A stretch of 64,000 nt of DNA, taken from positions 4,154,001 to 4,218,000 of the forward strand of contig NZ_CP084058.1 of assembly GCF_020215645.1 (NCBI RefSeq), in the 5' to 3' direction. Below, piece after piece: positions 22,147-31,903 of this stretch (position 1 is its first letter; each line of letters starts with the position of its first letter). A program made the translations under genes and the position numbers. Source of the stretch: Nonomuraea gerenzanensis. Its GTDB lineage: Bacteria > Actinomycetota > Actinomycetes > Streptosporangiales > Streptosporangiaceae. The notes under the pieces were generated by a model. It worked only from the letters and a program-made list of their open reading frames with translations, was not told the DNA's origin and did not search any database.

Positions 22147-23156
22147 CAGACCTCGCTCATCGGGCGGGCGATCACGCTGCGCCGCTCCGGGTAGAAGCAC
22201 GCGTGCTCCTGCGGCACCCCCTCGGTGACCTGTAGCAGCGGCCGCTCGGCGGTGCAGCGCTCACCTTGGAACGGGCAGCGGCGGGCGAACAGGCAGCCCT
22301 CGTCGGACCGGCTCTCGTCCAGCGACTCCAGCGGCACCACGGGCTGCTCGCCGGGCTGCTCCAGGCCGTGCAGCACCGGGATGGCCGACAGCAGCGACTG
22401 CGTGTACGGGTGCACGGGGTCGGCGATGATCGTGTCCACCGGGCCGCGCTCGACGACCTGGCCGCGGTAGATGACGTACAGCTCGCCGTCCGCGCCGATG
22501 TAGCGGGCCGTGGCCACGTCGTGGGTGATGAACAGCACGCTGACGCCCAGCCGCTCGCGCAGGTCCTTCAGCAGCGCCAGGATGCCCAGCCGGAGCGAGA
22601 CGTCGATCATCGAGACGGCCTCGTCGGCGACGAGCATCTCCGGGTCCACCGTCAGCGCGCGGGCGATGACCACGCGCTGCCGCATGCCGCCGGACAGCTG
22701 GTGCGGGTAGCGCGACAGCACCGTGCCCGGGTCCAGGCCCACCAGCGACAGCACCTCGGCCGCCCGCTCGTCGATCCACTGCCGCGAGCGCCCCGTCTGC
22801 CTGGCGCGCAGGGCCAGCGGCGCGTGCAGCGTCTGGTGGATGGTCCTGGTCGGGTTCAGGGCCGAGTACGGGTCCTGGTGGATCAGCTGGATCTTGCGGA
22901 AGTGCGGCTGGCGCTGCTTGGGCTTCAGCTCCGACAGCGAGACGCCGTCGATGGCGATCTCCCCCTCGTCGTACGACTCCAGCCCCGCGATGATCCGCCC
23001 CAGCGTCGTCTTCCCGCACCCGGACTCGCCGATGAACGAGGCCGCGCCACCCTTGGGGATCGCGAAGTCCACGCCCCGCAGCGCCCGCACCTCGCGGGCC
23101 CCGAGCAGCTTGCCGCGCTGCTTGAAGGTCTTGACGACCCCGGTTCCGGTGATCAT
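22146..23156 (-). CDS. Oligopeptide ABC transporter ATP-binding protein (OppF/DppF type)
   Basis: This 336-aa ATPase has Walker A GESGCGKT near 43, Q-loop region QDPYSALNP, signature LSGGMRQR near 149, a Walker B region (EMLVADEAVSMID) and switch His in THDVA. The C-terminal extension carries the CLFARRCP Cys motif usual for Opp/Dpp ATPases. In Walker B the usual DEP is DEA, a mild variant. The ATG at 23156 overlaps the partner ATPase stop (ATGA). It powers uptake by the neighbouring permeases, here probably of wall peptides or muropeptides. Confidence 0.94.
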   Translation of the reverse strand: MITGTGVVKTFKQRGKLLGAREVRALRGVDFAIPKGGAASFIGESGCGKTTLGRIIAGLESYDEGEIAIDGVSLSELKPKQRQPHFRKIQLIHQDPYSALNPTRTIHQTLHAPLALRARQTGRSRQWIDERAAEVLSLVGLDPGTVLSRYPHQLSGGMRQRVVIARALTVDPEMLVADEAVSMIDVSLRLGILALLKDLRERLGVSVLFITHDVATARYIGADGELYVIYRGQVVERGPVDTIIADPVHPYTQSLLSAIPVLHGLEQPGEQPVVPLESLDESRSDEGCLFARRCPFQGERCTAERPLLQVTEGVPQEHACFYPERRSVIARPMSEV

Positions 23157-24145
23157 GCATGCTCCTTGACGGTCACGGTCACGGCGTGGCAGGCCACGGT
23201 CCTGGGGCCGTCGGCCACCGCCTCCGGGTCCACGGTGTCGCACACGTCCATGCGCAGCGGGCAGCGCTCCCTGAACACGCAGCCCTGCTTGGGCACCGTG
23301 GCCAGCGTCGGCGGCCGGCCGGGCAGCGCCTGCGCCTCGTCGATGTCGCCGACGAGCCGGGGGATGGCCCTGATCAGGCCGCGTGTGTAGGGGTGGCGGG
23401 GCGAGCCGAGCACCTGCCTGGTGGGGCCCTGCTCGACCAGCCGGCCGCCGTACATGACCGCCAGCCGGTCGGCCACCTCGGCCACCACGCCGATGTCGTG
23501 CGTGATGACCAGCGTCGTCAGGCCGCGCTCGGCGTGCACCTCGCGGACGATCTTCAGGATGTTCGCCTGGGTGATCATGTCGAGCGCCGTCGTCGGCTCG
23601 TCCAGCACGACCAGGTGGGCGTTGAGCACCAGCGCCAGCATGATGCCGACGCGCTGGCGCATGCCGCCGGACAGCTCGTGCTGGTGCGAGTCCAGCACCC
23701 GGGCGCCGTCCAGGCCCATCCTGCCCAGCAGCTCCCTGGCCTCGCGCACCAGGCCGCGCAGGTCCTCCACGCCGTGCGAGCGGCCCAGGTCCAGCAGCTG
23801 CTTGCCGACCGTCTTGAGCGGGTTGAGCGAGTTCTGGGCGGCCTGGAAGACGTACCCGATGTGCTTGCCGCGCGCCTTGCGCAACTGCTCGCCGCGCAGG
23901 GCGGCCACGTCGCCGAGACCGTCGATCTCCACGCTGCCCGCCGCGATCCTGCCGGGCGGCTGGACGGCGTTGAGCAGCGACAGCGCCAGCGTGGACTTGC
24001 CGGAGCCGGACTCGCCGACGATGCCGGTGATCGAGCCGGGCTCCAGCGTCAGGCTGACGTCGCGGACGGCGGGCAGCTCGCCCGCGGGGGTCTTGTAGAC
24101 GACCGTCAGGCCGCCGATGCGCACTCCCGGCGCTTGCTTGACCAC
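23153..24145 (-). CDS. Oligopeptide ABC transporter ATP-binding protein (OppD/DppD type)
   Basis: This 330-aa ATPase has Walker A GESGSGKST near 44, LSGGMRQR near 161, Walker B LVVLDEPTTALD, THDIG switch, and the CVFRERCP Cys-containing C-terminal block of peptide importers. The GTG start (24145) follows the permease stop by 3 bp. It forms the ATPase heterodimer with the next gene. A chitosaccharide or muropeptide substrate is as likely as a simple peptide because of the murQ/namZ neighbourhood and the shared operator-like site. Confidence 0.95.
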   Translation of the reverse strand: MVKQAPGVRIGGLTVVYKTPAGELPAVRDVSLTLEPGSITGIVGESGSGKSTLALSLLNAVQPPGRIAAGSVEIDGLGDVAALRGEQLRKARGKHIGYVFQAAQNSLNPLKTVGKQLLDLGRSHGVEDLRGLVREARELLGRMGLDGARVLDSHQHELSGGMRQRVGIMLALVLNAHLVVLDEPTTALDMITQANILKIVREVHAERGLTTLVITHDIGVVAEVADRLAVMYGGRLVEQGPTRQVLGSPRHPYTRGLIRAIPRLVGDIDEAQALPGRPPTLATVPKQGCVFRERCPLRMDVCDTVDPEAVADGPRTVACHAVTVTVKEHA

Positions 24146-24148
24146 GTG

Positions 24149-25048
24149 CTACTCCTCGCGCAGCCGGGGGTTGAAGATCTCGTCCATGGCGTCCACCACG
24201 AGCACGATGGCCAGGGTCAGCAGCAGGATCGCCAGCAGCGGTCCGAGCAGGAACCCCAGCGCGCTGGGCACCGTCAGGGCGCCGGAGCGGAACACGGCCG
24301 TGTTGAGCATCTGGCCCCAGTTGTTCGACTCGTACGGCAGCACGCCCAGGAAGAAGAGCCCCACCTGCGCGTACACGCCGCCGGTGATCGCGATGAGCAT
24401 GTTCATCGCGATGTACGGCGCCATGCTCGGCAGCAGCTCCTTGCCCACGATGTGCGTGGTGGACAGCCCCAGCCCGCGCGCCGCCTCGATGAACCCCCGC
24501 TCGCGCAGGGACAACGTCTGCGACCGCACGGCCCTGGCCACGCCGCCCCAGCTCAGCAGCCCCAGCACCAGGCCCATCTGCACGGCGCTGCTGAACTTCC
24601 ACACCGTGGACAGCACCAGCAGCAGCGGCAGGCCGGGGATGGTCAGCTTCATGTCCGTCAGCCGCATCAGCACGGTGTCCCAGCGGCCCCGCTTGAAGCC
24701 GGAGAACAGCCCGATGCCGGTGCCCACGACCACCGTGATGACGGCGGTGACGAGCGCGGCCAGCAGCACGTACCGGGAACCGGTGACCACCAGCGCGACC
24801 ACGTCGCGGCCCTGGTCGTCGGTGCCCAGCCAGTGCTCCCAGCTCGGCGGCCTGGTGAGCAGGTTCGGATCACGGGGCAGCGGGTCGGGGTAGAACATCG
24901 GCCCGAACACGCCCATGAACGCGAAGCCCGCCATGAGCGCCGCGCCCACCAGGCGGCTGGGCTTGCGCTTCATCACCCGCCACACGCCCGCCCAGAAGTT
25001 GCGGCGCATGGCGGCGCTGGTCGAGGAGCTCTCCAGGAGCACGCTCAT
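24149..25048 (-). CDS. ABC transporter permease (OppC/DppC type)
   Basis: This 299-aa inner-membrane permease has a cytoplasmic N terminus ending in RKPSRLVG, then a first membrane helix (AALMAGFAFMGVFGPMFY). It contains HWLGTDDQGRDV, diagnostic of DppC-like subunits, five further hydrophobic segments, and an EAARGLGLSTTHI coupling loop (EAA motif) that contacts the ATPases. The ATG (25048) overlaps the DppB-type stop by 4 bp. Confidence 0.94.
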   Translation of the reverse strand: MSVLLESSSTSAAMRRNFWAGVWRVMKRKPSRLVGAALMAGFAFMGVFGPMFYPDPLPRDPNLLTRPPSWEHWLGTDDQGRDVVALVVTGSRYVLLAALVTAVITVVVGTGIGLFSGFKRGRWDTVLMRLTDMKLTIPGLPLLLVLSTVWKFSSAVQMGLVLGLLSWGGVARAVRSQTLSLRERGFIEAARGLGLSTTHIVGKELLPSMAPYIAMNMLIAITGGVYAQVGLFFLGVLPYESNNWGQMLNTAVFRSGALTVPSALGFLLGPLLAILLLTLAIVLVVDAMDEIFNPRLREE

Positions 25049-26055
25049 GCCGACACCTCCTCCCCGCTGCGCACTCGCGGGTCGATCACGCTGTAGAACA
25101 GGTCGGCGACGATGTTCGCCACGATGATGGCCACCGTGATGATCAGGAACGCGCCGCCCATCAGCGCGTAGTCGCGCATCGTGATGCTCTCGATGAGCAG
25201 CAGCCCGAGCCCGGGATAGTTGAAGATGCGCTCGATGAACACGGCGCCGCCCAGCAGCAGGCCGAGCGAGAGCGCCAGGATCGTGAACAGCGGCAGGATC
25301 GCGTTGCGTGCGATGTACCTGAAGATGATCGAGCGCTTCATCCCGCGCAGCTCCGCGGCCAGGATGAAGTCGTCGCCGAGCACCGTGACGACGCTCGACT
25401 TCATCGCCAGGATCCACCCGCCGTACGCGGCCAGCGCGTACGTCGCCACCGGCAGCACCGCGTGGTCGAACAGCGAGGCCAGGTAGCCGGCGTTGAACCC
25501 GGGCTCGTACAGGATGTCCACTGGGCCGTCCGCAGGCAGGATCGGGATCAGCGTCGCGAAGATCGCGCTGAGCAGCAGCCCGAGGACGTACTGCGGCACG
25601 CCGTGCAGCAGCGACCCGGAGATCGCCAGCACGTCGCCGAGCTTGCCCGTGCGCTTGATGGCCGCGTAGACGCCCAGGATGATGCCGACCAGGAAGCTCA
25701 GCAGCGTCCCCGCCAGCACCGGTAGAACGGTCCACTTGGCCGCTTCCGCCAGCACGCCCGTGACCGGCGCGCCGGCGTGGGTGATCGACTGGCCCAGGTC
25801 GAAGGTGAGCAGGCCGGTCATGTAGTCGAGGTACTGGTCCCAGAGCGAGCCCTGCGGCTGGAAGCCGTACAGCACGCGCGTGGCCTGCTGGGCCGCCTCG
25901 GCGGACATGCCCTGCTCGATGAGTTTCTGCACGTTCGCCGCCACCGGGTCGCCCGGGATGCTCCTGACGATGAAGAAAGTGATCGTGGCGACGACGAGAA
26001 TCATGACGATCCCGCGGGCCAGGTGGCCCGCGAGTCGCCGTGCGATGATCGTCAT
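25045..26055 (-). CDS. ABC transporter permease (OppB/DppB type)
   Basis: This 336-aa permease has an N-terminal helix (IVMILVVATITFFIVRSIPGDP) with the RxxPGDP motif of the DppB family. It also has a large external loop, a GVPQYVLGLLLSAIFA helix, and an EAA-type loop reading AAELRGMKRSIIFRYIARNAILP. It follows the binding-protein gene by 11 bp and overlaps the DppC-type gene. It is the partner subunit forming the membrane channel. Confidence 0.95.
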   Translation of the reverse strand: MTIIARRLAGHLARGIVMILVVATITFFIVRSIPGDPVAANVQKLIEQGMSAEAAQQATRVLYGFQPQGSLWDQYLDYMTGLLTFDLGQSITHAGAPVTGVLAEAAKWTVLPVLAGTLLSFLVGIILGVYAAIKRTGKLGDVLAISGSLLHGVPQYVLGLLLSAIFATLIPILPADGPVDILYEPGFNAGYLASLFDHAVLPVATYALAAYGGWILAMKSSVVTVLGDDFILAAELRGMKRSIIFRYIARNAILPLFTILALSLGLLLGGAVFIERIFNYPGLGLLLIESITMRDYALMGGAFLIITVAIIVANIVADLFYSVIDPRVRSGEEVSA

Positions 26056-26066
26056 ACGTTCTTTCT

Positions 26067-27893
26067 CTACTGCTTGGCCTTGATCATGCCGAGCTGGATC
26101 CAGACTCCGGCCGTCAGGCGCAGCAGGTCGCTGTCCTGCTCGGGCCAGCCGGTGAAGCGGGCGGTGTTGGTGAACTGCGTGTTCACGTAGTCCCAGAGCT
26201 GGATGGCGGGCAGATCCTGGTTGGCGGTCCTGGCGAGCTTCGCCATGATGGGCTTGGCGTCCTCGGCGGAGGCGGCGTTCAGCTCGGCGGTCAGCTCACC
26301 GGGGTTGACCTTGCCGACGCCCTCGACGTCGATCTCCTCGGGGCCGCCCATCCAGTTGCCGCTCTTGCCGGGGGCGCTGTGCTTGACCTTGCCCGCGACG
26401 TTGGACCAGCCGTTGGAGACGCCGTAGAGGCGCTGGAAGATGTCGTACGGCGCGGGGCCGAGCGCCATCAGCCAGAAGCCGACGTCGTACTTGCCGGCCG
26501 AGAGCTCCTCCAGGTAGACGGGGTAGTCGGCGACGGTGACGACCTCGGCGTCCACGCCGGCCTCGATGAGCTGGCTCTTGATGTTCTCCTGCGCGGAGAT
26601 CCAGTCGGAGAAGCCGGACGGCGCGTTCATCGTGACCTTCCACGGCGAGCCGTCGGCCAGCGTCCACTTGCCGTCCTTCTTCTGCAGGCCGGCCTCCTTG
26701 AACTCCGCCTCCGCCTTGGCCAGGTCGTGCTTGTACGGCTCCAGGGCGGCCAGCTCGGCGCCGATCCACTCCTGCGCGGGCTTCTGGTGGATGCCGGAGG
26801 TCGTCACGGCCGGCGTGCCGCCCTCGGGCGAGGCGACCTTGGTGACCTGGTCGCGGTCGATGAGGTAGGCCAGGCCGCGGCGCACGTGCACGTTGTCGTA
26901 CGGCTTCTTGGACTGGTTGAACGCCATGCCGACGGCGACCGGCGAGAAGCCCTTGATGGTGTTGGAGCCGGGCGCCTGCTTGATCCGGTTCATCACGTCG
27001 GCCGGCGCGGCCACGAAGCCGGAGTGGTCGAGCTTGCCGGCGCTCAGGTAGTTCCAGATCTGCTCGTTGCCGTTGTAGTTGAGGAACTTGACCTGGTCGG
27101 GCGCCACGTTCGCGGCGTTGTAGAAGTTCTTGTTCTTCAGCAGCAGCGCCTCGCCCGGGTTGACCCGCTCCAGCACGAACGGGCCGGCGGAGACGTCCTT
27201 GGGCGGCGCGAAGGCCAGCACCTTCTGGCCCAGGGCGAGGATCTCCTCGCGGGCCTTCTCGGCGTCGGCGCCGTCGCCCCGGGAGGTCTTGAGCGTGTCC
27301 CAGAAGTTGGCGGGCAGGATGCTGCCCCAGACGTGCGCCGGCACGACCCAGGTGTCCATGACGCCCCGGGCGAACTTCATGCTCGGGTTGGACATGTCCT
27401 GGGTGACCTTGACCGTCTTGTCGTCCACGACGGTGACCTCGGCCGCCGCGCCCGCGGCGCCCGGCGTGATCGCGAACGCGGTGCTGCCGGTGGTGTAGGC
27501 CAGGCCGATGGAGGTGCGCACGTCCTCGGCGACGACGGGCTTGCCGTCGGACCACTTGCCGTTCGGCTGCAGGTGGATGGTGATCGAGGAGTTGTCGGGC
27601 GCGATCTCCCATTTGGCCGCGATACCCGGGTAGAACTGGTTGGGGTCGGTCAGGTGGTTCTTGACCCAGCCCAGCTTCATCGCGTTGTAGCCCTGGAAGG
27701 AGTTGCCCTTCGGGGCCCAGGGGTTGGCGGGGCCCGATGCGTCGAGGCCCGGCCTGGTCACGTCGATCGTGGTGAAGAGCCCGCCGCCACCACCGCCGCC
27801 CGAGCCGGATGTGTTGGTCGTACCACCGCCGCTGCACGCCGCAGTCGCGGAGGCAAGGCCCAGCAACGCCACTACCGCTGCCAGTCGCTTCAT
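26067..27893 (-). CDS. Oligopeptide-type substrate-binding lipoprotein (SBP family 5)
   Basis: This 608-aa lipoprotein has a cleavable signal with lipobox SATAAC (Cys near 20), then a Gly/Ser-rich tether including a run of Gly, so it is anchored on the outer face of the membrane. The mature part shows SBP_bac_5 features: WSDGKPVVAEDV near 115, FVLERVNPGEALLLKNKNFY, and VRRGLAYLIDRDQV near 345. It is first in the operon that continues with DppB, DppC, two ATPases and the GNAT gene. The operator-like site at 27984-27998 lies about 90 bp upstream of its ATG. Confidence 0.95.
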   Translation of the reverse strand: MKRLAAVVALLGLASATAACSGGGTTNTSGSGGGGGGGLFTTIDVTRPGLDASGPANPWAPKGNSFQGYNAMKLGWVKNHLTDPNQFYPGIAAKWEIAPDNSSITIHLQPNGKWSDGKPVVAEDVRTSIGLAYTTGSTAFAITPGAAGAAAEVTVVDDKTVKVTQDMSNPSMKFARGVMDTWVVPAHVWGSILPANFWDTLKTSRGDGADAEKAREEILALGQKVLAFAPPKDVSAGPFVLERVNPGEALLLKNKNFYNAANVAPDQVKFLNYNGNEQIWNYLSAGKLDHSGFVAAPADVMNRIKQAPGSNTIKGFSPVAVGMAFNQSKKPYDNVHVRRGLAYLIDRDQVTKVASPEGGTPAVTTSGIHQKPAQEWIGAELAALEPYKHDLAKAEAEFKEAGLQKKDGKWTLADGSPWKVTMNAPSGFSDWISAQENIKSQLIEAGVDAEVVTVADYPVYLEELSAGKYDVGFWLMALGPAPYDIFQRLYGVSNGWSNVAGKVKHSAPGKSGNWMGGPEEIDVEGVGKVNPGELTAELNAASAEDAKPIMAKLARTANQDLPAIQLWDYVNTQFTNTARFTGWPEQDSDLLRLTAGVWIQLGMIKAKQ

Positions 27894-27983
27894 TTGCCGC
27901 TCCGGGGGATGTCTCTAGGGATTGACCGGACATTACGATCGGGCCCGATCGACGTCAATAATCTCCAGAGGTTGTGAGGCTAA

Positions 27984-27998
27984 TGTAACTTTCCTTCA
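27984..27998. promoter_or_regulatory. Putative operator of the importer operon
   Basis: TGTAACTTTCCTTCA (minus strand TGAAGGAAAGTTACA) lies in an AT-enriched patch between the alcohol dehydrogenase stop and the binding-protein start. It differs at only three of 15 positions from the site between murQ and namZ, which suggests co-regulation of uptake and salvage. Confidence 0.5.
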
Positions 27999-28038
27999 TG
28001 AGTGTATGGACTGGTGCTTATCTCCATCAAGTGCCTGT

Positions 28039-29004
28039 TCAGCCCATGATCAGGACGGCGGCCCCGTTCACCCGGTCGGCCGCCAGGTCGCTCAGCGCCC
28101 GGTCGGCCTCCGTGAACGGGTACGGCACCGTCGACACGCGCGGCGGATGCGACAGCGCGAGCTCCAGGTACGCCCGTCCGTCCGCCCTGGTGTTCGCGGT
28201 CACACTCCGCAGCGTACGTTCCTGGAACAGGTGCTTTTCATAGTTCAGCACCGGGATGTCGGTGAGGTGGATGCCCGCCACGGCCAGCGTGCCGCCCCTG
28301 TCGAGGGCCTCCAGCGCCGTCGGCACCAGCTCGCCCACCGGCGCGAACAGGATGGCGGCGTCCAGCGGCTCGGGCGGCCGGTCACCGGCGGAGGCGGCGC
28401 CCAGCTCCAGCGCCAGCGCCCGCGAGGCGGCCGACCTGCTGACCGCGTGCACCACGGCGCCCTGGGCGATCGCGGCCTGCGCGGTCAGATGCGCCGAGGC
28501 CCCGAACCCGTAGATGCCCAGCCTCCCACCCGGCGGCACATCGCACCGGGCCAGCGCCCGGTAACCGATGATCCCGGCGCACAGCAGCGGCGCCAGCTCC
28601 ACCGCCGGCCGGTCGTCCGGCAGGGGATAGACGTAGTCCGCGGGCGCGACCACGTACTCGGCGTACCCGCCGTCCGCGTCCCACCCGGTGTAGGCCGACC
28701 GCGGGCACAGGTTCTCCATGCCGCGCACGCAGTACCGGCAGGTGCCGCAGGTGGAGCGCAGCCACGCCACGCCCACCCGCTCACCCGTGCCGGCGACCCT
28801 GCCGACGACCTGGTGGCCGGGCGCGGTGCGAGGGCGGCGCGGCTCCAGATCGCCCTCCGCCAGGTGCAGGTCCGTACGGCACACGCCGCACGCCTCCACC
28901 CGCACCAGCACCTCGCCGGGCCCGGGCGCCGGCACCTCCCGCTCGACGAGCCGCAGAGGCGCCGACGCCATCGGGCCCGGCCGCTCGACCACCCAGGCCC
29001 GCAT
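28039..29004 (-). CDS. Zinc-dependent alcohol dehydrogenase family protein (MDR)
   Basis: This 321-aa NAD(P)-dependent dehydrogenase of the medium-chain family has a catalytic-zinc site CGVCRTDLH near 39 and GH near 63. The structural-zinc Cys cluster [15 protein letters not shown] is near 86-100, and a nucleotide-binding IYGFGASAH lies near 162. It resembles the LADH/AdhA-like enzymes that oxidise or reduce small alcohols and aldehydes. The gene starts one base after the M20 hydrolase stop, so the two are probably co-transcribed. No specific substrate is indicated. Confidence 0.92.
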   Translation of the reverse strand: MRAWVVERPGPMASAPLRLVEREVPAPGPGEVLVRVEACGVCRTDLHLAEGDLEPRRPRTAPGHQVVGRVAGTGERVGVAWLRSTCGTCRYCVRGMENLCPRSAYTGWDADGGYAEYVVAPADYVYPLPDDRPAVELAPLLCAGIIGYRALARCDVPPGGRLGIYGFGASAHLTAQAAIAQGAVVHAVSRSAASRALALELGAASAGDRPPEPLDAAILFAPVGELVPTALEALDRGGTLAVAGIHLTDIPVLNYEKHLFQERTLRSVTANTRADGRAYLELALSHPPRVSTVPYPFTEADRALSDLAADRVNGAAVLIMG

Positions 29005-29005
29005 G

Positions 29006-30205
29006 TCAGGCCGACAGCCGCTGGAAGGCCAGCTCGGCGTAGAGCGCCGCCCCGTCCGGCAGCACCGAGTCGTCGAAGATCGCCTCGGGGGAGTGGTTGT
29101 ACGGCGCCGTCGCCGGATCCCGGTGGGCCGGGCAGGCCCCCAGGAACACGAACGCGCCCGGCACGTTCTCCAGCACGTAGGAGAAGTCCTCCGAACCCAT
29201 CACCGGCTGCGGCGAGACGAAGTACCGCCCGGCCCCGAACAGCTCGTCGGCCGTCCTGCCCACGAACTCCGCCTCGCTCCCGTCGTTCACCGTCACCGGG
29301 TAGCCGCTGTTGAACGCCGGCTCCACCGCCAGCCCGTGCGCCGCCGCGATGCCCTGCACGACCTCCACCAGCCGCCGCTTGACCAGCACCCGGTTGTCCT
29401 TGCTGAAGGTCCGCACCGTCGCCTCGAACCTGGCCTCGTCCGGGATCACGTTGTCGGCCGAGCCGCCGTGGAAGCTGCCCACCGTCACCACGACCGGGTC
29501 GAAAACGTCGAACGTCCTGGTCACCATCGTCTGCAGCGCCGTCACCATCTCGCAGCCCGCCTGGATCGGGTCGAGCGAGCGGTGCGGGCTCGAACCGTGC
29601 CCGCCGCGCCCCTTCACCGTCACGCAGAACGTGTCGGCCGCCGCCATGATCGGCCCCGGCCTGGACGCGAACAGCCCCGGAGGCAACATCGCCGACACCA
29701 CGTGCATGCCGTACGCCGCCACCGGCCGCGCGCCCGCAGCGTCCAGCACCCCTTCGTCGATCATGTACCGGGCGCCGTGATGGCCCTCCTCGCCCGGCTG
29801 GAACATGAAGATCACATCGCCGGCCAGCTCCTCGCGCCGCGCGCTGAGCAGGTGCGCGGCCCCGGCCAGCATGGCGGTGTGCAGGTCGTGTCCGCAGGCG
29901 TGCATCTGGCCGGGCAGTTGGGAGACGTAGGGCAGATCGTTCTTCTCGGTCACGGGCAGGGCGTCCATGTCGCCCCGCAGCAGCACCGCCGGGCCCGGCC
30001 TGCCGCCGCGCAGGACGGCGGTGACGGAGCTGAGCGCCGTGCCCGTCTTGATCTCCAGCGGCAGCCCCTCCAGCGCCGCGAGCACCTTCTCCTGGGTGCG
30101 CGGCAGGTGGAGCCCCAGCTCCGGGGTGGTGTGCAGTGAGTGCCTGAGCTGGACCAGTTCGTCCCGCATGTCCTGGGCGGATTCAGTGAACGACATGAGG
30201 AACAT
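29006..30205 (-). CDS. M20-family metal-dependent amidohydrolase
   Basis: This 399-aa hydrolase of the hippurate hydrolase / N-acyl-amino-acid amidohydrolase type (M20D) has metal-site blocks GDMDALP near 78, [10 protein letters not shown] near 103, PGEEGHHGA near 137 and a late GSEDFSYV near 342. It also has the dimerisation segment [15 protein letters not shown]. Such enzymes deacylate N-acyl amino acids or small amides in the cytoplasm. The start is ATG 30205 or 30196; neither has a strong ribosome-binding site. It leads a two-gene operon with the alcohol dehydrogenase. Confidence 0.92.
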   Translation of the reverse strand: MFLMSFTESAQDMRDELVQLRHSLHTTPELGLHLPRTQEKVLAALEGLPLEIKTGTALSSVTAVLRGGRPGPAVLLRGDMDALPVTEKNDLPYVSQLPGQMHACGHDLHTAMLAGAAHLLSARREELAGDVIFMFQPGEEGHHGARYMIDEGVLDAAGARPVAAYGMHVVSAMLPPGLFASRPGPIMAAADTFCVTVKGRGGHGSSPHRSLDPIQAGCEMVTALQTMVTRTFDVFDPVVVTVGSFHGGSADNVIPDEARFEATVRTFSKDNRVLVKRRLVEVVQGIAAAHGLAVEPAFNSGYPVTVNDGSEAEFVGRTADELFGAGRYFVSPQPVMGSEDFSYVLENVPGAFVFLGACPAHRDPATAPYNHSPEAIFDDSVLPDGAALYAELAFQRLSA

Positions 30206-30249
30206 TGTTCACGTGCCGGGCGGGAAGTCGATAAGGCGCGCTCGGTACG

Positions 30250-31038
30250 ATGGGCCGCGTGACTCAGCGTAAGCGGATCGACTCCTGGTTGTCCGACATG
30301 GACGGCGTCCTCGTCCACGAGGGACGGCCGGTCCCAGGTGCGGACGAATTCATCAAGCGGCTCAGCGAATCCGGCAGGAAGTTCCGGGTGCTGACCAACA
30401 ACTCGATCTACACCCAGCGCGATCTGTCCGTCCGCCTGGCGGGCGCGGGCCTGGCCGTGCCGCCCGAGTCCATCTGGACCTCCGCCCTGGCCACCGCCCA
30501 GTTCCTGGACGACCAGCGGGCCGGCGGCTCGGCGTACGTGATCGGCGAGGCCGGCCTGACCACCGCGCTGCACGAGGTCGGCTACGTGCTGACCGACCTT
30601 GACCCCGACTACGTGGTGCTCGGCGAGACCCGCACCTACAGCTTCACCCAGATCACCCGTGCCATCCGGCTCATCGAGGGCGGCGCCCGCTTCATCGCCA
30701 CCAACCCCGACCCGATCGGCCCCTCCACCGAGGGCTCCCTGCCCGCCTGCGGGGCCGTGGCCGCCATGATCACCAAGGCGACCGGGGTCGAGCCGTACTT
30801 CGTGGGCAAGCCCAACCCGCGCATGATGCGCAGCGCGCTCAACGAGATCGAGGCCCACAGCGAGACCACGGCCATGATCGGCGACCGCATGGACACCGAC
30901 ATCGTCTCGGGCATGGAGGCCGGGCTGTTCACGATCCTCGTGCTCACCGGCGTCACCCAGCGCCACGAGATCGACCGCTTCCCCTACCGGCCCTCCCTGG
31001 TCGTCGACTCGGTCGCCGACCTCATCGACCTCATCTGA
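30250..31038 (+). CDS. HAD-IIA family hydrolase (NagD-like)
   Basis: This 262-aa phosphatase of the NagD/4-nitrophenylphosphatase group has motif [12 protein letters not shown] near 14, motif II in RVLTNNS near 46, a C2 cap domain in the middle, the GKPNPRMM lysine motif near 180, and motif [12 protein letters not shown] near 203. It is cytoplasmic and likely dephosphorylates small sugar or nucleotide phosphates. GTG at 30259 is a possible alternative start. A hairpin follows the stop. Confidence 0.93.
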   Translation: MGRVTQRKRIDSWLSDMDGVLVHEGRPVPGADEFIKRLSESGRKFRVLTNNSIYTQRDLSVRLAGAGLAVPPESIWTSALATAQFLDDQRAGGSAYVIGEAGLTTALHEVGYVLTDLDPDYVVLGETRTYSFTQITRAIRLIEGGARFIATNPDPIGPSTEGSLPACGAVAAMITKATGVEPYFVGKPNPRMMRSALNEIEAHSETTAMIGDRMDTDIVSGMEAGLFTILVLTGVTQRHEIDRFPYRPSLVVDSVADLIDLI

Positions 31039-31044
31039 CCTGCC

Positions 31045-31071
31045 CGTACCTGACGGCCGCTGACAGGTACG
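31045..31071 (+). terminator. Stem-loop after the NagD-like gene
   Basis: CGTACCTG and CAGGTACG form an 8-bp perfect stem around an 11-base loop, starting 7 bp after the stop codon. There is no T tract, which is normal in high-GC actinomycetes. Confidence 0.55.
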
Positions 31072-31089
31072 CGTGGCAGGCTCGGCCCC

Positions 31090-31722
31090 ATGACCCGTGT
31101 CTACCTGGAGATCGGCCCCAAGAAGGTCTTCGCCTGCTCGCTCGACTGGCCCGGCTGGTGCCGGATCGACAAGGGCGAGGAGGCGGCGCTCGACCGGCTC
31201 GCCGACTACGTGCCCCGCTACCGCGTCATCGCCGAGCGGGCCGGCCTGGTGTTCGAGCCCGGCGACTTCGAGGTGGTGGGGCGGGTGCGGGGCACCTCGA
31301 CGACCGACTTCGGCGTGCCGTACGAGGTGCCCGACCTCGACCTGGAGCCGCTGCCGGGGCCCGAGGCCGAGCGCTCGGTCGCGCTGATGCGCGCGGCCTG
31401 GGAGCTGTTCGACGAGGTGGCCGCCGGGTCCCCGGAGGAGCTGGCCAAGGGCCCGCGCGGCGGCGGCCGGGATCGTTCGAAGATCGTGGACCACGTGACG
31501 GACGCCGAGCGCGCCTTCGCCAGGAAGGCCGGCGTGCGGCACAGGCCGTACAAGTCGGTCGGGGATCGGGACGCCATGCGGGCCGAGCTCGCGCAGGTCC
31601 TGTCGCGCGCCTGGGAGCCGCCGCTCGGCACCGACTGGCCGCCCCGCTACGCGCTGCGCCGCATCGTCTGGCACGTCATCGACCATCTGTGGGAGATCGA
31701 GGACCGGAGTCAGCTGGGGTAG
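31090..31722 (+). CDS. Hypothetical protein, possibly DinB-like
   Basis: This 210-aa soluble protein of unknown function has an N-terminal half that is mixed and rich in Asp/Glu. The C-terminal half is helical, with HVTDAERAFARKAG near 135 and a final WHVIDHLWEIEDR. His residues in such places are reminiscent of DinB/DUF664-type four-helix proteins that bind a metal, but the match is weak. It is separated from the NagD-like gene by a hairpin, so it probably has its own promoter. Confidence 0.72.
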   Translation: MTRVYLEIGPKKVFACSLDWPGWCRIDKGEEAALDRLADYVPRYRVIAERAGLVFEPGDFEVVGRVRGTSTTDFGVPYEVPDLDLEPLPGPEAERSVALMRAAWELFDEVAAGSPEELAKGPRGGGRDRSKIVDHVTDAERAFARKAGVRHRPYKSVGDRDAMRAELAQVLSRAWEPPLGTDWPPRYALRRIVWHVIDHLWEIEDRSQLG

Positions 31723-31903
31723 AAGATTTTCCACCCCCGCTCGCGACCCTTTTTCGGGAGGTCGCGTCCGGGATGGGTCCTTCGTCGCCGGCGGCCTGGT
31801 GGAGAAAACCACACCCGGCTCGGCTTCCCGTTCGCCTCGGCCCTTGACTGCCTGCAACGATGGGTTGACGCGGGGCCGTTACCGCAGGAAGAGGCAGGAG
31901 CGC

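Noticed and set aside
30200..30210. GAACATTGTTC near-palindrome over the M20 hydrolase start
   Set aside because: Only 11 bp with a central mismatch and no second copy seen, so it is too weak to call an operator.
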